From the NCBI GenBank assembly GCA_029856425.1, contig JAHQWZ010000017.1, positions 1-15,696 on the forward strand: DNA of 15,696 nucleotides, read 5' to 3'. The number at the start of each line of letters is the position of its first letter. The stretch's first letter is position 1. Both the position numbers and the translations under genes were made by a program. This stretch comes from Candidatus Thorarchaeota archaeon. GTDB taxonomy: Archaea; Asgardarchaeota; Thorarchaeia; Thorarchaeales; Thorarchaeaceae. A model generated the notes under the pieces. The model saw nothing but the letters and a program-made list of their open reading frames with translations, did not search any database and had not been told where the DNA came from. Shown one piece after another: positions 14,208 to 15,696 of this stretch.

Positions 14208-15696
14208 CTATCTTTTCCTAGTCACAAGCACTACCACAATCACTAGTACCACTATGCCAGCTCCGACTACGAGGAGCAGCTCCATGGGCAGCGGCGGTGG
14301 AAGTGACGTTGGTGTTGTAGTACCTGTAGTTGGTGTCGTTGTGGTGGGTGTCGTTGGTACGTCGACCTCTAGCCATGAATCGATGTTCCACATTGACAGA
14401 ATGCCGCTCTGCCAGTCGGTGTGCGTAAAGGTCCAGGCATCATTTCTGTACAGCTCGATATCACTGAACTCGACGAGAACGATGATACTAGAATCGTTGT
14501 ACATTATCTGTTGGAACTCATCACACAAAATTGCTCTGTTTGCGTCAGTGGTCAGTTGTTGTTCCTTGTATATCTCGTCAACCCTTGTGATGTTCACACC
14601 ATTCGGATTGATCCAGCTGTCACTGGTCATATATTGCATCATGCTATTTGGATCTGCAATCTGACTGTAGGCGGTTAGAGCTATGTCGAAGTTCCAAACC
14701 TCTGTAGCAGTTTCTGCTGTGAAGGTTGTTTCTTCGAGAGGGAGTGCAGTGATCTCAAATCCTGCAGCCTCAAGATATGCACTGACAAGAGACACAATTG
14801 TGAAGTCTGTTGGAACGCCGGTGACATACTTGATGGTAAAGGATAGTGTTTCAACAGTCCCATCTACGTTCTTCTCGTAGACTCCATCCAGATTCTCTAC
14901 CCATCCAGCAGCCTCGAGAGTTGCCCTTGCTGCGGCAATGCCTTGAGGATAGGTGATAAGCGCGTCATTGTGCCACTTGAGTTCAGTATGTATTAGCGAG
15001 TCAGCTGCATTCGCATGTCCGAGATATGCAACTTCAGCTATCTGCGCCTTGTCGATGGCCTGATTCATTGCTTTTCTGACTTCTGGCTGAAGGAGTGCGT
15101 TATGCTTCGGTCCGCGACCGGTATATTCTCCTTGAGCATTAGTGTAGTTATAGTACTGGTTCACGAGGAGGCCTTCCCACCCCATCCAAGCGTTTTCGTT
15201 AATTGTGACCGTGTCAGGAATGGTTCCTAGCTCGATGAATGCTGGTGCAGTTTCGCAGAAATCAATGTCTCCGGCTTTTACAGCCTCGGTCATGACTTCC
15301 ACTGTGTCGTAGAAGGTGATTAGAATGCCATCCACCTTGGGAGCGCCAAGATGGTAATCTGGATTCGCATCAAGCTTGATGTATTCTCCCACTACATATT
15401 CATCCAGCATGAATGCTCCGGTGCCATTCAAGGGTGTTGGCCACGCTGGATCGAGCATTCCCCACCAGATTGCATCCTGATACCCATATACCGCGTAATT
15501 TGTGCTATCAACACCGTAAATGGGGTCCTCCCATGTGAGTGGATTCCAGAGATGCTTTGCTAGTATGGGAACATAGGTCAATCCTGTTAGAAACGCCTCC
15601 TTGTTGATTGCAACTGGAGTTCCATTGTATTCGTCACGGTAATTAAGCTGCCACTCTGGAGGTCCTACACCACCATCTGGGTCCCAGTGGTAGATA
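14208..15696 (-). CDS. Membrane-anchored peptide-type substrate-binding protein (SBP_bac_5 family), 5'-partial
   Basis: Extracellular solute receptor of the importer; its 5' end lies beyond the right edge. About 495 residues are visible. The frame is open up to base 15696 (codons before TTG 15581 encode NKEAFLTG and earlier residues), so that TTG is not the start. Family features include GTGAFMLDEYVVGEYIKLDANPDYHLG (first lobe edge), RKAMNQAIDKAQIAEVAYLGHA (the peptide-binding 'VRxAxxxAID' helix) and AAARATLEAAGW. After residue WLEVDV comes a Thr/Pro-rich spacer (PTTPTTTTPTTGTTTPTS), then one hydrophobic helix (MELLLVVGAGIVVLVIVVVLV) and a basic end (TRKR), giving a C-terminal anchor facing outward. 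This replaces the lipid anchor used in bacteria. Ligand cannot be read from sequence. Confidence 0.9.
   Translation of the reverse strand, partial: IYHWDPDGGVGPPEWQLNYRDEYNGTPVAINKEAFLTGLTYVPILAKHLWNPLTWEDPIYGVDSTNYAVYGYQDAIWWGMLDPAWPTPLNGTGAFMLDEYVVGEYIKLDANPDYHLGAPKVDGILITFYDTVEVMTEAVKAGDIDFCETAPAFIELGTIPDTVTINENAWMGWEGLLVNQYYNYTNAQGEYTGRGPKHNALLQPEVRKAMNQAIDKAQIAEVAYLGHANAADSLIHTELKWHNDALITYPQGIAAARATLEAAGWVENLDGVYEKNVDGTVETLSFTIKYVTGVPTDFTIVSLVSAYLEAAGFEITALPLEETTFTAETATEVWNFDIALTAYSQIADPNSMMQYMTSDSWINPNGVNITRVDEIYKEQQLTTDANRAILCDEFQQIMYNDSSIIVLVEFSDIELYRNDAWTFTHTDWQSGILSMWNIDSWLEVDVPTTPTTTTPTTGTTTPTSLPPPLPMELLLVVGAGIVVLVIVVVLVTRKR
14290..14370 (-). repeat. Low-complexity Thr/Pro linker coding repeat
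   Basis: Imperfect repeats of ACN/CCN codons encode the flexible linker between the binding domain and the membrane anchor. On the plus strand it reads as GTTGT/GGTGT repeats. Such tracts can vary in length by slippage. Confidence 0.5.

Noticed and set aside
15579..15581. TTG at 15581 as the start of the binding protein
   Set aside because: The frame is open and family-like upstream to the window edge, so this is an internal Leu codon.

Overview
The window looks like a stretch of archaeal chromosome, most likely from an Asgard archaeon (a Thorarchaeia-like lineage is my best guess, from style rather than a marker gene). The clues are a solute-binding protein tethered by a Thr/Pro linker and one C-terminal membrane helix, a ribbon-helix-helix regulator behind a BRE/TATA-like promoter, frequent GGAGG/GAGGTG ribosome sites, and moderate GC content. 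I see no rRNA, tRNA, CRISPR array or insertion sequence.

Left part (1-4580): the C-terminal, PLP-dependent half or whole of a class-III aminotransferase related to ethanolamine-phosphate/phosphohydroxylysine phospho-lyases, probably continuing off the left edge; a small conserved hypothetical; then on the minus strand a DinB-like protein, a degraded HD-like fragment and an isoprenylcysteine-methyltransferase-like membrane protein. On the plus strand follow a 55-residue Cys-rich protein, found by reading the third frame, and a DUF1614 membrane protein.

Middle part (4591-9254): an M20 amidohydrolase/deacylase (minus) diverges from a ribbon-helix-helix regulator (plus). The regulator's promoter carries a dyad whose arms sit on the TATA element and the predicted transcription start. 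Convergent with the regulator is a two-gene unit, a corrinoid protein followed by an MtmB-family methylamine methyltransferase homologue. This MtmB homologue has no in-frame amber codon. Where Methanosarcina MtmB has pyrrolysine the protein has Met or a neighbouring non-Lys residue, and the three polar residues that surround pyrrolysine are also replaced by hydrophobic ones. It is therefore a pyrrolysine-independent member of a family known for pyrrolysine.

Right part (9406-15696): a complete peptide/oligo-type ABC importer on the minus strand, in transcription order: membrane-anchored substrate-binding protein (cut by the right edge), a stem-loop, a single-chain fusion of the two permeases (907 aa) with extra membrane segments, then OppD- and OppF-like ATPases. 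The corrinoid/methyltransferase pair lies 151 bp downstream on the same strand.

Working model (inference): the importer brings in a methylated amine, N-methyl amino acid or peptide; the M20 enzyme may trim it; the MtmB-like enzyme passes the methyl group to the corrinoid protein. The reductive activator (RamA) and the second methyltransferase that would unload the corrinoid (MtbA- or MtrH-like) are not in this window.
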